Origin: Chitinophaga japonensis
GTDB lineage: Bacteria; Bacteroidota; Bacteroidia; Chitinophagales; Chitinophagaceae
Direction of reading: 5' to 3'
DNA length: 64,000 bases
Assembly: GCF_007830125.1 (NCBI RefSeq)
Contig: NZ_VLLG01000005.1
Coordinates: 62,001 to 126,000, forward strand
Shown here: positions 7,377 to 16,761 of the stretch, in pieces
Layout of the letters: every line of letters begins with the position of its first letter
Position numbering within the stretch: the stretch's first letter is position 1
The notes under the pieces: model-generated
Databases searched by the model: none
Told to the model about the DNA's origin: nothing
What the model saw: only the letters and a program-made list of their open reading frames with translations
Translations under genes and position numbers: made by a program

Positions 7377-10300
7377 ATGAATGAATATGTGCTGGAAGAT
7401 TTTGACAGCTCCAGCTTGACGAACAGCCTTGTTTTAAAGCACAGCGCCACCGCCATCCAGGCGGATGCCAAAGGTTTCCTGGACATAGCGCCGGAACGCA
7501 TTACCGTCAATGAAGGCATTTTCGCCCTTCCGGCTCCCGCCACAGACGGCTACCTGCCTGTAAAAGTGGCCCTGCAGGCGCAGCGGCTCCTGCTTTCCTG
7601 CGGCTGCAACGGCCCGGCGCAAAGGCTGTGCGCCCACCAGGCGCAGGTGCTGTACAATATCGTGAACCGGGAGGAGCTGCGCATTTTCTTTGATGAAAAG
7701 CTACGCCATCAAAAGCTGCGGAAGTTTGCCGCGGATTACGGGCTGGAAAACACCCCGGACCCCGATCAATATTTTGACATTGCCTACAGCAACCGGCAGC
7801 TACGGATGCAACCCCGGATACCGGCGCTGCTGCCGGTGACCAAAGAAAGCCTGCAGTCCATGGAGGCTGCCCTGTTCTCCACGCCACGCCCTCCCTTCCG
7901 CGAGCTGGCAGACCTGGCAGATCAAACCATGCTCTGCGTGGTGCTGCGGCAACACAAATATTACAAGCACCTGTACATAGAATTGTGCCGGGCCGCTACC
8001 ACCAAAGAAGGAAAGATTAAGAACCCGCTTACGCCCGTGAACCCGCTGGACCTGATCTGGGGCAGCGAACAGCACCAGGAGATCAAGTTCTTTACCGCTA
8101 TTACCCGCTTCCAGCAAAACTATAATACGGAGCGCTCCGCAGCAGATGTTGCGGGGCTGAAGGCCATTGTGGCCAACCCGCGCGGGCTGCCCTTTTTCCA
8201 GCATGACAGCGAGGTATCGGAGCATATTACCGCCGCATCCGTAACGCCGGTAACGTTGCGGATGCTACCTGCCAGTATATCCGTTACCGTGGTGCGCAAC
8301 GGAGATTTTTTCGAGCTGGGCGGACAGCTCAGCATCGACAACCAGGCCTACCCTTTGCAGGAACTGCCGGTGAGATACCACTACTTCCTGCAGGCGGGCG
8401 ATACGCTGTACCTGCCGGAAGACAGCGGCGTGCCGGACCTGGTGACCTTCTTCAAAAAATATCCCGGCGATGTAACGGTGCACCATTCCCGCTTTGGCGA
8501 GTTCCGGCGCAACATACTGGCGCGGCTGGAAGACCGCGTACAGGTGTACCATGCCTACATGGAGCCCGCCACTGCCGCTCAACTGCGGCAACAGGGATTT
8601 GACGGCCCCGGGGAAAGGATCATCTACCTATCCGACCTCGGCGGCTTTGTAATGATCAACCCCGTGATTAAATACGGCGAGGTGGAAGTGCCCGTGCTCA
8701 GCAAACGGCAGGTATACGGCGTGGACGATAAGGGCCGCGAGTTCCTGGTACGCCGCAACGATGCGGCGGAGATCGCGCTGACGGCCCTGCTGAGCAAACA
8801 GCATCCTTACTTCCGGGAACAGGTGGAAGAAGGACAGCATTACTTTTACCTGCCCAAAGCGCGGTTCCTGGAAGACGACTGGTTCCTGCAGGCCATAGAT
8901 GAGTGGCATGAGCAGCACATTACCGTATTGGGCTTTAATGAGCTGCGGGGCAAAAAGCTGCGCCCTTCCCGGGCGCATATCACCATAGAAGTGAACAGCG
9001 GTATCAACTGGTTCAATACCGTGATCACCGCCCGTTTCGGCAAAAAGAAAGCTTCCCTGAAACAACTGCAGCAGGCTGTAAAGGACAAAAGCCGCTATGT
9101 GCAACTGGACGACGGCACACTGGGCATACTGCCGGCCAGGTGGCTGGAGAAATTTGCCGCCTGGTTCCAGGCCGGCGAAGTTGCAGATGATGTGCTGCAC
9201 ACGCCCCGGATCAATTTTGCCGCTATTGACCAGCTATATGACGAAGATATGCTGGCCCCGGAAGTGCGGCAGGAGCTGGCCCTGTACAAGGAAAAATTCA
9301 CCTCCTTTGACAGCATCCGGCCCATCCCCCCGCCACCGGAGCTACAGGGCACACTGCGCCCCTACCAGCAGCAGGGGCTGAACTGGCTGAACTTCCTGGA
9401 TGATTTCAGCTTTGGCGGCTGCCTGGCGGATGACATGGGCCTGGGAAAATCCCTGCAGATCATTGCCTTCATCCTTTCCCAGCGCAGCAAAGTGCAGCAC
9501 AATACCAACCTGCTGGTAGCGCCTACCTCCCTGATCTTTAACTGGCAGGAAGAGGTGAGGAAGTTTGCGCCTTCCATGAAAGTGCTCACCTTTTACGGCG
9601 CGGACCGGGAACGGGATACCAGGGCATTTGATGATCACGAGATCGTGCTGACCTCTTACGGCACGCTGCTGTCCGACACCGCCCTGCTGCGCAAATACAC
9701 CTTCAACTACATTTTCCTGGACGAATCGCAGCACATCAAGAACCCTGCCTCCCAACGCTACCGCGCCGCGCGGCAACTGCGGGCCCGCAACCGTATAGCC
9801 ATTACCGGTACCCCGGTGGAGAACAACACTTTTGACCTCTACGGTCAGTTCTCCTTTGCCTGTCCCGGCCTGCTGGGCGGCAAGCTGTATTTCAAGCATA
9901 CCTACGCCATTCCCATCGACCAGTTCAAGGACCGCCGGCGGGCCGCCGAGCTGCAGCAGCGCATACACCCTTTTATTTTAAGGCGCACCAAGCAGCAGGT
10001 GGAAAAGGAACTGCCGGATAAAACGGAGATGGTCATCTATTGTGAAATGCCGGCGGAGCAACGCAAGGTATACGACGCGGCCGAAAAAGAGCTGCGGGAA
10101 TACATTGCCACCCGCACGGAAGAAGACCTGCCCAAAAGCTCCATGTACGTACTGAAAGGACTTACCCGCCTGCGGCAGTTGTGCAACTCGCCCGTGCTGC
10201 TGAAAGAAGGCCCGGCGCCGGAATACCCCGCCGCCAAGATAGCGGTGCTGACCGAACAGATTGAAAGCAAGGCGCCACAGCATAAGATCCTGGTCTTCTC

Positions 10301-10745
10301 CCAGTTTGTGCGCATGCTGGACCTGGTAGGAGCAGCCCTGCAGGCCAGGAACATCCCGTTTGCCTGTCTTACCGGCAGCACCCGCAACCGGGAGCAGGTA
10401 GTAAGCGATTTCCGGAACAACGACGCCCTGCGCGTGTTCCTCGTCAGCCTCAAAGCAGGCGGCACCGGGCTGAACCTCACAGAAGCCGATTACGTGTACA
10501 TTACAGATCCCTGGTGGAACCCCGCCGTGGAAAACCAGGCGATAGACCGCTGCTACCGCATCGGGCAGCATAAGAACGTAATGGCCATACGGCTTATCTG
10601 CCCGGATACGGTGGAGGAAAAGATCATGCAACTGCAGGCTTCCAAGAAAGAGCTGGCCGAAGGGCTGGTAAGAACGGACATGCCTGTATTAAAATCCTTA
10701 TCCAGGTCGGACCTGATCGGGTTACTGGACAATCATTTGGTATAA
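7377..10745 (+). CDS. SWIM zinc-finger SNF2-family helicase-like ATPase
   Basis: A 1122-aa protein. Near the N-terminus, C75-x-C77 and C85-x-H87 form a SWIM zinc finger (CxC...CxH). The C-terminal half is an SNF2/RapA-type double-stranded-DNA translocase: Walker A DDMGLGKSLQ at about 685, motif II DESQH at about 782 (in place of DEAH), motif III TGTPVENN, and a helicase-C domain with VFSQF, SLKAGGTGLNLT and QAIDRCYRIGQ. Proteins of this type remodel protein-DNA or RNA polymerase-DNA complexes using ATP. Bacterial SWIM-SNF2 proteins are common in Bacteroidota, but their targets are mostly unknown. The MFS gene starts 31 bp downstream on the same strand. Confidence 0.92.
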   Translation: MNEYVLEDFDSSSLTNSLVLKHSATAIQADAKGFLDIAPERITVNEGIFALPAPATDGYLPVKVALQAQRLLLSCGCNGPAQRLCAHQAQVLYNIVNREELRIFFDEKLRHQKLRKFAADYGLENTPDPDQYFDIAYSNRQLRMQPRIPALLPVTKESLQSMEAALFSTPRPPFRELADLADQTMLCVVLRQHKYYKHLYIELCRAATTKEGKIKNPLTPVNPLDLIWGSEQHQEIKFFTAITRFQQNYNTERSAADVAGLKAIVANPRGLPFFQHDSEVSEHITAASVTPVTLRMLPASISVTVVRNGDFFELGGQLSIDNQAYPLQELPVRYHYFLQAGDTLYLPEDSGVPDLVTFFKKYPGDVTVHHSRFGEFRRNILARLEDRVQVYHAYMEPATAAQLRQQGFDGPGERIIYLSDLGGFVMINPVIKYGEVEVPVLSKRQVYGVDDKGREFLVRRNDAAEIALTALLSKQHPYFREQVEEGQHYFYLPKARFLEDDWFLQAIDEWHEQHITVLGFNELRGKKLRPSRAHITIEVNSGINWFNTVITARFGKKKASLKQLQQAVKDKSRYVQLDDGTLGILPARWLEKFAAWFQAGEVADDVLHTPRINFAAIDQLYDEDMLAPEVRQELALYKEKFTSFDSIRPIPPPPELQGTLRPYQQQGLNWLNFLDDFSFGGCLADDMGLGKSLQIIAFILSQRSKVQHNTNLLVAPTSLIFNWQEEVRKFAPSMKVLTFYGADRERDTRAFDDHEIVLTSYGTLLSDTALLRKYTFNYIFLDESQHIKNPASQRYRAARQLRARNRIAITGTPVENNTFDLYGQFSFACPGLLGGKLYFKHTYAIPIDQFKDRRRAAELQQRIHPFILRRTKQQVEKELPDKTEMVIYCEMPAEQRKVYDAAEKELREYIATRTEEDLPKSSMYVLKGLTRLRQLCNSPVLLKEGPAPEYPAAKIAVLTEQIESKAPQHKILVFSQFVRMLDLVGAALQARNIPFACLTGSTRNREQVVSDFRNNDALRVFLVSLKAGGTGLNLTEADYVYITDPWWNPAVENQAIDRCYRIGQHKNVMAIRLICPDTVEEKIMQLQASKKELAEGLVRTDMPVLKSLSRSDLIGLLDNHLV

Positions 10746-10776
10746 TCATTGTCGTGCTTTTCCAACAAGCCGGCAT

Positions 10777-12240
10777 ATGAATTTAAGACCCAAAGCAGTA
10801 TTAAGCGAGCAGGAAGTGCAGCGGGGCCTGAAGCTGGTAATTGGCGATGGCCTGGCCGCAGAAGCCATGACAACGCTTACCGGGGGCGCTTTCCTGGTAG
10901 CCATGGCATTACTGCTGGGCGCCTCCAACTTCCAGATCGGGCTACTGGCCTCCATGCCTACTTTCACCCACGCCTCCCAGTTGATATCCATATGGCTGGT
11001 GCGCCGCTATAATAACCGCCGGGCTGTGGCTGTGCTATGCACCCTGCTGGCGCGCCTGCCCCTGCTGGTCACCGGCTGTATAGCGCTGTTCCTGCCGGGC
11101 TCCGCTTCCATAGAGCTGATCATTTTTTTCCTGGTCTTTTATTATTTATTTGGCTCCATAGCCGGGCCCAGTTGGAATTCCTGGATAAAGGACCTGGTGC
11201 CGGAGCAGCGTATGGGGGCCTACTTCTCCCGCCGCAGCAGCTATACGCAGGCGCTGAATGTAGTGCTGAGCCTGAGCGTGGCCCTGCTGGTGGATTACAT
11301 AAAGCGGAACTATCCGCAATACGAGCTGAACACCTATGCCGTTATGTTCATTGCAGGGGGCGTTATCGGCATAACCGGCGGCTTTATCCTGTCCATGGCG
11401 CCGGAGCCGCAGTCGTACCTGGCGCGGGAGAATATTTTCCGGCTGCTGAAGCGTCCGCTGCAAAACCGCAATTTCAGGAACCTGCTGGTGTTTAACTCCG
11501 CCTGGGTATTTGCGCTGAATATCGCCACGCCTTTTTTTACCGTGTTCATGATGAAAAGCCTCGGGCTTTCGCTTTCCTATATTATCGGGTTAAGCATTCT
11601 CAGCCAGTTGTGCAGCATTTTTACCGTCCGGATATGGGGCCTGTTTGCGGACCGCTACAGCAACAAGACCATTATTGCCATCAGCGCCCCCCTGTATATC
11701 GGCTGCTTTATCGCCTGGTGCTTTGTGGGCATTTACAGCCGCCTGTACGCCAACCTGGCGCTGTTGGCCATCATTCACATTGTGACCGGTATTTCCACCG
11801 CGGGGATCAACCTGTCGCTGACCAATATCGGCCTCAAACTGGCCCCGCGCGATGATGCCGTGGTATACCTGTCTGCCAAGAACATCATCACCTCCATCTT
11901 TTCTTCCATTGCGCCCCTGATCGGCGGTATTTTAGCGGACTTCTTCGCTGGCCGGCACCTGAGCATAGACGCCACCTGGGGCGGCCCCAGGCTGCAAAAG
12001 ACGCTACACCTGGTAGCGCTCCATGACTGGAACTTCCTGTTCCTGTTAGGCGCTATACTGGCGCTAATGGCGCTGGACCTGCTGGGCTGGGTGCGGGAAA
12101 CCGGGGAAGTGAAAAAAGACGTGGTGGTGCGCGTCATGCGCAGCACCCTCAAAAGCAGCCTGAAAGACGCTTTCCTGATCGGCAATTTGCTGAGCTGGCA
12201 TTCGCAGTTGCGGGCTATTATAAAGAAGAAAACCTCTTAG
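10777..12240 (+). CDS. MFS transporter
   Basis: A 487-aa inner-membrane protein with about 12 hydrophobic helices, including MTTLTGGAFLVAMALLLGAS, a typical MFS first pair, and an RRYNNRRAV loop between TM2 and TM3. It is a secondary transporter of unknown substrate. It follows the SNF2 gene closely. Its stop codon overlaps by 4 bp the stop codon of the convergent GH92 gene, so there is no room for a terminator between them. Confidence 0.85.
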   Translation: MNLRPKAVLSEQEVQRGLKLVIGDGLAAEAMTTLTGGAFLVAMALLLGASNFQIGLLASMPTFTHASQLISIWLVRRYNNRRAVAVLCTLLARLPLLVTGCIALFLPGSASIELIIFFLVFYYLFGSIAGPSWNSWIKDLVPEQRMGAYFSRRSSYTQALNVVLSLSVALLVDYIKRNYPQYELNTYAVMFIAGGVIGITGGFILSMAPEPQSYLARENIFRLLKRPLQNRNFRNLLVFNSAWVFALNIATPFFTVFMMKSLGLSLSYIIGLSILSQLCSIFTVRIWGLFADRYSNKTIIAISAPLYIGCFIAWCFVGIYSRLYANLALLAIIHIVTGISTAGINLSLTNIGLKLAPRDDAVVYLSAKNIITSIFSSIAPLIGGILADFFAGRHLSIDATWGGPRLQKTLHLVALHDWNFLFLLGAILALMALDLLGWVRETGEVKKDVVVRVMRSTLKSSLKDAFLIGNLLSWHSQLRAIIKKKTS

Positions 12241-15200
12241 GGCCGGGCGCCCATTTCCGCCTGTATGGCCGCTGCCGGCAGCGGTGCGGCAAAGAGCTTC
12301 ACATCCTGCAGGTAGCCGTTAAATATCCTGGCGGAAGGAAACTCTTCATTGCGGCCGATGGTCCAGTGGCTGTGCACATCCGGGATGCCCGCTTCCGATA
12401 AAGGTGTCACCGCTTTCAACGCACCATCAATGTATAGCCGGAGGCTGACGCCATCGCAAACGCCGGCCACATGGTGCCAGTGATGCAGCCAGTTATCCGG
12501 CAGGGGCGCACTGCATTCTCCCCTGCCCCAGCCGCCGGCAAAAAAATTAAGCGTTTTCTGATCCACTACCTGCAGCACGTGCGCATCGCCTTTGGTGAAC
12601 AGGTCTACCAGCCCCTCGCCGGCAGCGGCAGGTTTCACCCAGGCCATCATGGTAAGGGTTTGCCCCACCTGGTCTAACCCTGGCGCATGGGGCACTTCCA
12701 CGAAACAGTCCTCTCCCAACAGCAGCGGTTGCCGCGCGGGCAACTGCTCCTTTCCACTATAGATCACACGCGCGTTATTATCAAAACCGGAAAGGTCCGG
12801 CGCCATGCCATCCCTATGCTGTTCCGGCTGCAGGTGCAGCAGCAGTGTTGCGCGGGCGCTGTCGTATACTTTGAACTTTTCCTTTGTGCCGTAGATCGCC
12901 AGTGTTTGCCAACCCGTGCGATGCATGGGCAGTTCCAGGTGCAGGCGCTTTTTTTCCCCGGGCTGCAGGGTAATGGCTACTGTGCGCAGCAGGCTATCAT
13001 GCAGCAGGACCGGTATGCGAAAGCGGCGGGCCACTCCCCCGGTATTCTGTGCCGTAAATGTCACGGTCTGCAGCGCTCCTTTTTCCACCAGCGATGACAA
13101 CCGCCAGTCACTGATCTCCGGCTGGCCGGGATACGGATGCTCCGGCTGCTGCACGGTGACCGTTACAGGCGGCAGACCGTTCAACGACAAATGCGCTCTT
13201 CCCGGCCGGTACAGGCGGAAAGGGATGGAATCCGTGATGGTAGCGCCGCTGTCTGCCAGGCAGTTCTTATAGGCGTACACTTTATCATTCACCTTCAGTT
13301 GCATTTGCAGGGTGCCCATGCTGCCGGTGTTGCGCAGGGAAAAGCGTATCCAGCCCGGGGCATGCGGCGTTAATGTATCTGCCGACAACGCATAATGGGT
13401 AATGTGGAAATGCGGGCGGCCGGGGGCATCGGCCGTATCAAGCACCGGCCAGCGCTGCGAGGGTGCATCCGCAGTTTCAAAGCGCAGGGTCCCTCCCTTC
13501 ATAATACGTATATGCGGAATAGTGAGACGGGGGTATGGCTTGCCATCCAGGGCCAGGGATTGTATGTAAGGCCCATCCGCAGCGCTGCGCTCAATGACAA
13601 GCTGCTTCCCGTTTTGCAGGTGTATGCGTATCCGGCGGAAAAGCGGCGCGCCTATGGTATACTCCGGCAGGCCGGGGCATAGCGGGTACAGGCCCATAGC
13701 GCTTAAAAGGTACCAGCCGGATGTTGAGCCCAGGTCGTCATTGCCCGGCAATCCGCCGGGTGTGGCCGTAAAGCGCGTGCGCAGGATATGACCTACCCAC
13801 TGCTGCGTTTTCTGCGGGGCGCCGGCTGCATTGAACAGCCAGGGCACGTGAAAGACGGTTTCATTATCAAACAATACCTGCTGCTGCGCCAGCGCGCTGT
13901 CCAGCCGGCGCGTAAAAAGCGCCGGCCCGCCCATCAGGTTCACCAGGTCCTGCGGGTGCTGCGGCACAAACCAGGAATAGATCCAGGCATCGCCTTCCTT
14001 GTAGCCGGAGGTGCCGGGCTGCAGGCGGAACGTGCTATCCTTGCGGGGCAGCAGCAACATCTCCCCGGGATGGAACAGGTGACGGTACGCATAACTGCTG
14101 TGCAGGAAAAGGCGATGATCCGCATCATTGCCCATCACCTGCCTGGCAAACTGCGCCAGCGCCCAGTCGTCATACGCGTATTCCACTGTACGGGTCACGG
14201 ATTCCGGCCAGGAGAAGGGAACGTATCCCTGCCGGCGGAAAACCGGCATATCCGCTTGTATAAAGGGAGTATCCGCAATACTTTTTTTGAGTGCGGTATA
14301 GGTCAGGATGCTGTCGGCGCCCCGGATGCCCTTCAACCAGCTATCCACGATCACCGGTACGGCATGGTTGCCCGTCATGCTCTCCACCGGGAGATGGCCG
14401 GTTTGCCGGAATACGTTCAGCATGGAGCGCACCATATCCTGCTGCTTGTCCGGGTACAGCAGGCACAACAAAGGATGCAGGGAGCGAAAAGTATCCCAGG
14501 GTGAAAAGCCGCCGTACTCATTTTTGCCATCCGTGGTATGCACCTGTCCGTCGGCACCGCGATAGCGCCCGTCCACATCTGAAATGATCCAGGGCATCAG
14601 GAGGGTATGATACAGGGCGGTATAAAATACTTTTTTGCGGGCCTCGTCATCATCCGTTACCTCCACTGCGGACAATGCCTGTAACCAGGCGCGGCGGGTG
14701 CGCTCCCGCACTTCGTCAAAGCCGGCATCCAGCTCCACCGCCATGTTCCGCTCCGCGCTCTCCTTTCCCACGCCGGAAGCGCTCAACCGGAGCAGCAGCG
14801 TTTTATCCCCGGATGCCGATGGCGGAAAGGAGAAAAGATACCCGCCTGCTACGGCCCGTATGCCGGTGTACGGTTCACTGCAGCGCATCGCCATACCATA
14901 CCGTCCGCTGTCGCTGATGAACAGTTGCGGCGTTACGCCCTGTGGAAAAGTAAAGCGGAACATGCCGGCCCTTGTAGTGGCCGTGGCTTCTACCCGTGTA
15001 TGGTTGTCGCGGAACAATACGCTGTAATAGCCGGGCGCGGCCTTTTCATCCGTATGGGAAAAACGGCGGCGGTAATTGCCGGGGCTGAAACCCGCCGTAT
15101 CCGCTACGGGCATTACCAGCAGGTGGCCCGCCGAACCGGAGGGGAAACCGCTGTAATGCCGCAGGCAACTGAAATAATAAATAACGCTGTCGGTATAGTC

Positions 15201-15443
15201 ATATCCCTTCGCGCCGGCGGCCCTGGTTTCCGGCGTAAGCTGCAGGTAGCCTGCCGGCGCTACGGCGCCGGGATAGGTCCCCCCCTCACTGCCCCAGCGG
15301 GTAGGTACATTGCTTTTAGTGGTACCGATGAGCGGATCTACATAAGACAGCAGATCCTTTTCCTGTGCAGCGGCAGGAAGGAAGGCCAGGCAATATAAAA
15401 GACTGCAGGTATGCAGGAAACGGTTTCCGGATGGCAGGATCAA
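12237..15443 (-). CDS. GH92 alpha-mannosidase-like protein with C-terminal LamG domain
   Basis: A 1068-aa protein with a signal peptide ending near PAAAQ. The N-terminal region (DPLIGT, then GGTYPGAVAPAGYLQLTPET) and the helical (alpha/alpha)6 part match glycoside hydrolase family 92, Ca2+-dependent exo-alpha-mannosidases. Conserved pieces are TVEYAYDDWALAQ, EGDAWIYSWFVPQ (carrying the expected acid Glu) and GNDDLGSTSGWYLLSAMGLYP (carrying the expected base Asp). Two Ig-like segments follow, and a LamG/concanavalin-like domain at about 870-1065 probably binds carbohydrate. GH92 enzymes usually trim mannans or N-glycans. No SusC/SusD pair is nearby, so this is not a classic polysaccharide utilization locus. 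Confidence 0.9.
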   Translation of the reverse strand: MILPSGNRFLHTCSLLYCLAFLPAAAQEKDLLSYVDPLIGTTKSNVPTRWGSEGGTYPGAVAPAGYLQLTPETRAAGAKGYDYTDSVIYYFSCLRHYSGFPSGSAGHLLVMPVADTAGFSPGNYRRRFSHTDEKAAPGYYSVLFRDNHTRVEATATTRAGMFRFTFPQGVTPQLFISDSGRYGMAMRCSEPYTGIRAVAGGYLFSFPPSASGDKTLLLRLSASGVGKESAERNMAVELDAGFDEVRERTRRAWLQALSAVEVTDDDEARKKVFYTALYHTLLMPWIISDVDGRYRGADGQVHTTDGKNEYGGFSPWDTFRSLHPLLCLLYPDKQQDMVRSMLNVFRQTGHLPVESMTGNHAVPVIVDSWLKGIRGADSILTYTALKKSIADTPFIQADMPVFRRQGYVPFSWPESVTRTVEYAYDDWALAQFARQVMGNDADHRLFLHSSYAYRHLFHPGEMLLLPRKDSTFRLQPGTSGYKEGDAWIYSWFVPQHPQDLVNLMGGPALFTRRLDSALAQQQVLFDNETVFHVPWLFNAAGAPQKTQQWVGHILRTRFTATPGGLPGNDDLGSTSGWYLLSAMGLYPLCPGLPEYTIGAPLFRRIRIHLQNGKQLVIERSAADGPYIQSLALDGKPYPRLTIPHIRIMKGGTLRFETADAPSQRWPVLDTADAPGRPHFHITHYALSADTLTPHAPGWIRFSLRNTGSMGTLQMQLKVNDKVYAYKNCLADSGATITDSIPFRLYRPGRAHLSLNGLPPVTVTVQQPEHPYPGQPEISDWRLSSLVEKGALQTVTFTAQNTGGVARRFRIPVLLHDSLLRTVAITLQPGEKKRLHLELPMHRTGWQTLAIYGTKEKFKVYDSARATLLLHLQPEQHRDGMAPDLSGFDNNARVIYSGKEQLPARQPLLLGEDCFVEVPHAPGLDQVGQTLTMMAWVKPAAAGEGLVDLFTKGDAHVLQVVDQKTLNFFAGGWGRGECSAPLPDNWLHHWHHVAGVCDGVSLRLYIDGALKAVTPLSEAGIPDVHSHWTIGRNEEFPSARIFNGYLQDVKLFAAPLPAAAIQAEMGARP

Positions 15444-15530
15444 AGCTCACTGTTTTTGATGACGGCGATTAAATTATCAAAAAAATTTCAATATATTTAG
15501 TACACTTCATTACCTCAAAATAATACCGCT

Positions 15531-15692
15531 ATGAAAAAGAAAACCGCCAAAAAGCTACGCCTGGACAAGATCCGGATCGCCAAACTCAATAATGTGCCGC
15601 CCGCTACCGCCAAAGGCTCCTTTGTGAGCGGGGCCATCACGATTTGCGGCGCCTCCATCTGCATTTGTAGCTGGCCAACGGAAGATTGTTAA
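15531..15692 (+). CDS. Class I lanthipeptide-like precursor peptide (RiPP), 53 aa
   Basis: The small ORF starts at ATG 15531 and ends at TAA 15690-15692. The leader is Lys-rich and amphipathic (KKLRLDKIRIAKLNN), like the leaders of Bacteroidota class I lanthipeptide precursors and pinensin-like peptides. The C-terminal core has four Cys (39, 44, 46, 53) among Ser/Thr residues (30, 34, 37, 42, 47, 50): ITICGASICICSW, then PTEDC. That is the expected material for dehydration and thioether ring formation. No LanB, LanC, protease or exporter gene lies within the window, so the precursor is an orphan whose enzymes would have to act in trans. A strong hairpin follows the stop immediately. It is divergent from the GH92 gene. 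The similarity call rests on pattern recognition only. Confidence 0.7.
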   Translation: MKKKTAKKLRLDKIRIAKLNNVPPATAKGSFVSGAITICGASICICSWPTEDC

Positions 15693-15726
15693 ACAACAGG
15701 CCGGCATGGCCGGCCCGTTGTTGCAT
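15692..15726. terminator. Bidirectional terminator between the lanthipeptide-like gene and the TfoX-like gene
   Basis: AACAAC, a mismatch, then GGCCGGC (15692-15705) pairs across an ATG loop with GCCGGCC, mismatch, GTTGTT (15709-15722). That gives 13 paired bases. T-rich sequence follows on the plus strand. The two genes converge on it. Confidence 0.7.
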
Positions 15727-15729
15727 CTG

Positions 15730-16074
15730 TTATTTCTTTTTGGAAGCTTTAGCAAGGGGATTATAATCCAGGGCCTTTTGCACCCAATACTGCAGTTGCT
15801 TTTTAGTAGCCAGAACGGAGTCATCCACATACAGGAAGCCTTTCATTACCCGGTCTCCCATCACCATAGGCTTGCAGCCCTCCTTTTCCAACGCCTCCTC
15901 AAAAAAGGCGGGGGCCAGGCGCACCATGATATATTCTTCCCGCACCCCTACGCACATTTTATCATCCACCATAAAGCACAGGCCCCCGAACATTTTTTTT
16001 TCTGCTATTGACTTGTCTGTTGCGGCTGCAATCAGTTCCCTGACGCGATCGGCCAGTTGCCCGTTAAATGCCAT
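15730..16074 (-). CDS. TfoX/Sxy N-terminal domain protein
   Basis: A 114-aa protein matching the TfoX/Sxy N-terminal domain: KKMFGGLCFMVDDKMCVGV near residues 26-45 and a VMKGFLYVDD segment near 77. In gamma-proteobacteria Sxy/TfoX acts with CRP to induce competence genes. Bacteroidota homologues carry only this domain, and their role is unproven. It ends in a Lys-rich tail. It converges with the lanthipeptide-like gene. Confidence 0.85.
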   Translation of the reverse strand: MAFNGQLADRVRELIAAATDKSIAEKKMFGGLCFMVDDKMCVGVREEYIMVRLAPAFFEEALEKEGCKPMVMGDRVMKGFLYVDDSVLATKKQLQYWVQKALDYNPLAKASKKK

Positions 16075-16243
16075 ATCTGAACGTTTTGCTAAAAATAAAA
16101 ATATTTTGCCGCCCGGGTGTGATTTTCGGGAGCTTGCTGCGAATAATATTACAGTACGCCGCCCGATTTACCTGCAGGGACCTTCAAGCGGTACCATCAT
16201 GACAGGGAAACCTGTAATTTAATACGTAATAATCACTACCTGA

Positions 16244-16750
16244 ATGGATTTTGAACAAGCGACAGCGGACAGGTTCCTTTCCGTGATAGCGGAGTACAAA
16301 GGCATCATCTACAAGGTGGCCAGCTTTTACTGCCGGCAGGCGGAAGACCGGAAGGACCTGGTACAGGAGATCATTTACCAGTTATGGCGATCGTTCCCGC
16401 AGTACAATGAGCAATACAAGCTGTCTACCTGGATGTACAAAGTGGCGCTGAACGTGTCCATCTCCTTTTACCGGAAGGACAAAAGGCGGCAGGAACATAG
16501 CAGTGTGCTGACGGACAGCATACTGGACCTTGTACCCGACAACGGGCCACCGGAAACCGAGCAGCACCTGCAGTTGCTGCAACAATTGATAAACGAGCTG
16601 CCGCCACTGGAAAGGGCTTTAATGATCCTGTACCTGGAGGAAAAAAGCTACCGGGAAATTGCGGAGATCCTGGGGCTAACGGAGACCAATACCGCCACCA
16701 AGATTAGCCGGGTGAAGGACAAGCTGAAACAAAAATTTCGTAACTATTAA
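16244..16750 (+). CDS. ECF-type RNA polymerase sigma factor
   Basis: A 168-aa protein. Region 2 lies around residues 15-75 (DLVQEIIYQLWRSFPQYNEQ, then LSTWMYKVALNVSISFYRK), and region 4 around 110-165 (LPPLERALMILYLEEKSYREIAEILGLTETNTATKISR). It directs RNA polymerase to specific promoters. The next gene starts 11 bp downstream and encodes a membrane protein, the usual place of an anti-sigma factor. Confidence 0.92.
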   Translation: MDFEQATADRFLSVIAEYKGIIYKVASFYCRQAEDRKDLVQEIIYQLWRSFPQYNEQYKLSTWMYKVALNVSISFYRKDKRRQEHSSVLTDSILDLVPDNGPPETEQHLQLLQQLINELPPLERALMILYLEEKSYREIAEILGLTETNTATKISRVKDKLKQKFRNY

Positions 16751-16761
16751 CAACTATCATC

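Noticed and set aside
12237-12240. Overlapping convergent stops of MFS and GH92 genes as a fusion or frameshift
   Set aside because: Both proteins are complete; a 4-bp overlap of convergent stop codons is ordinary compact packing.
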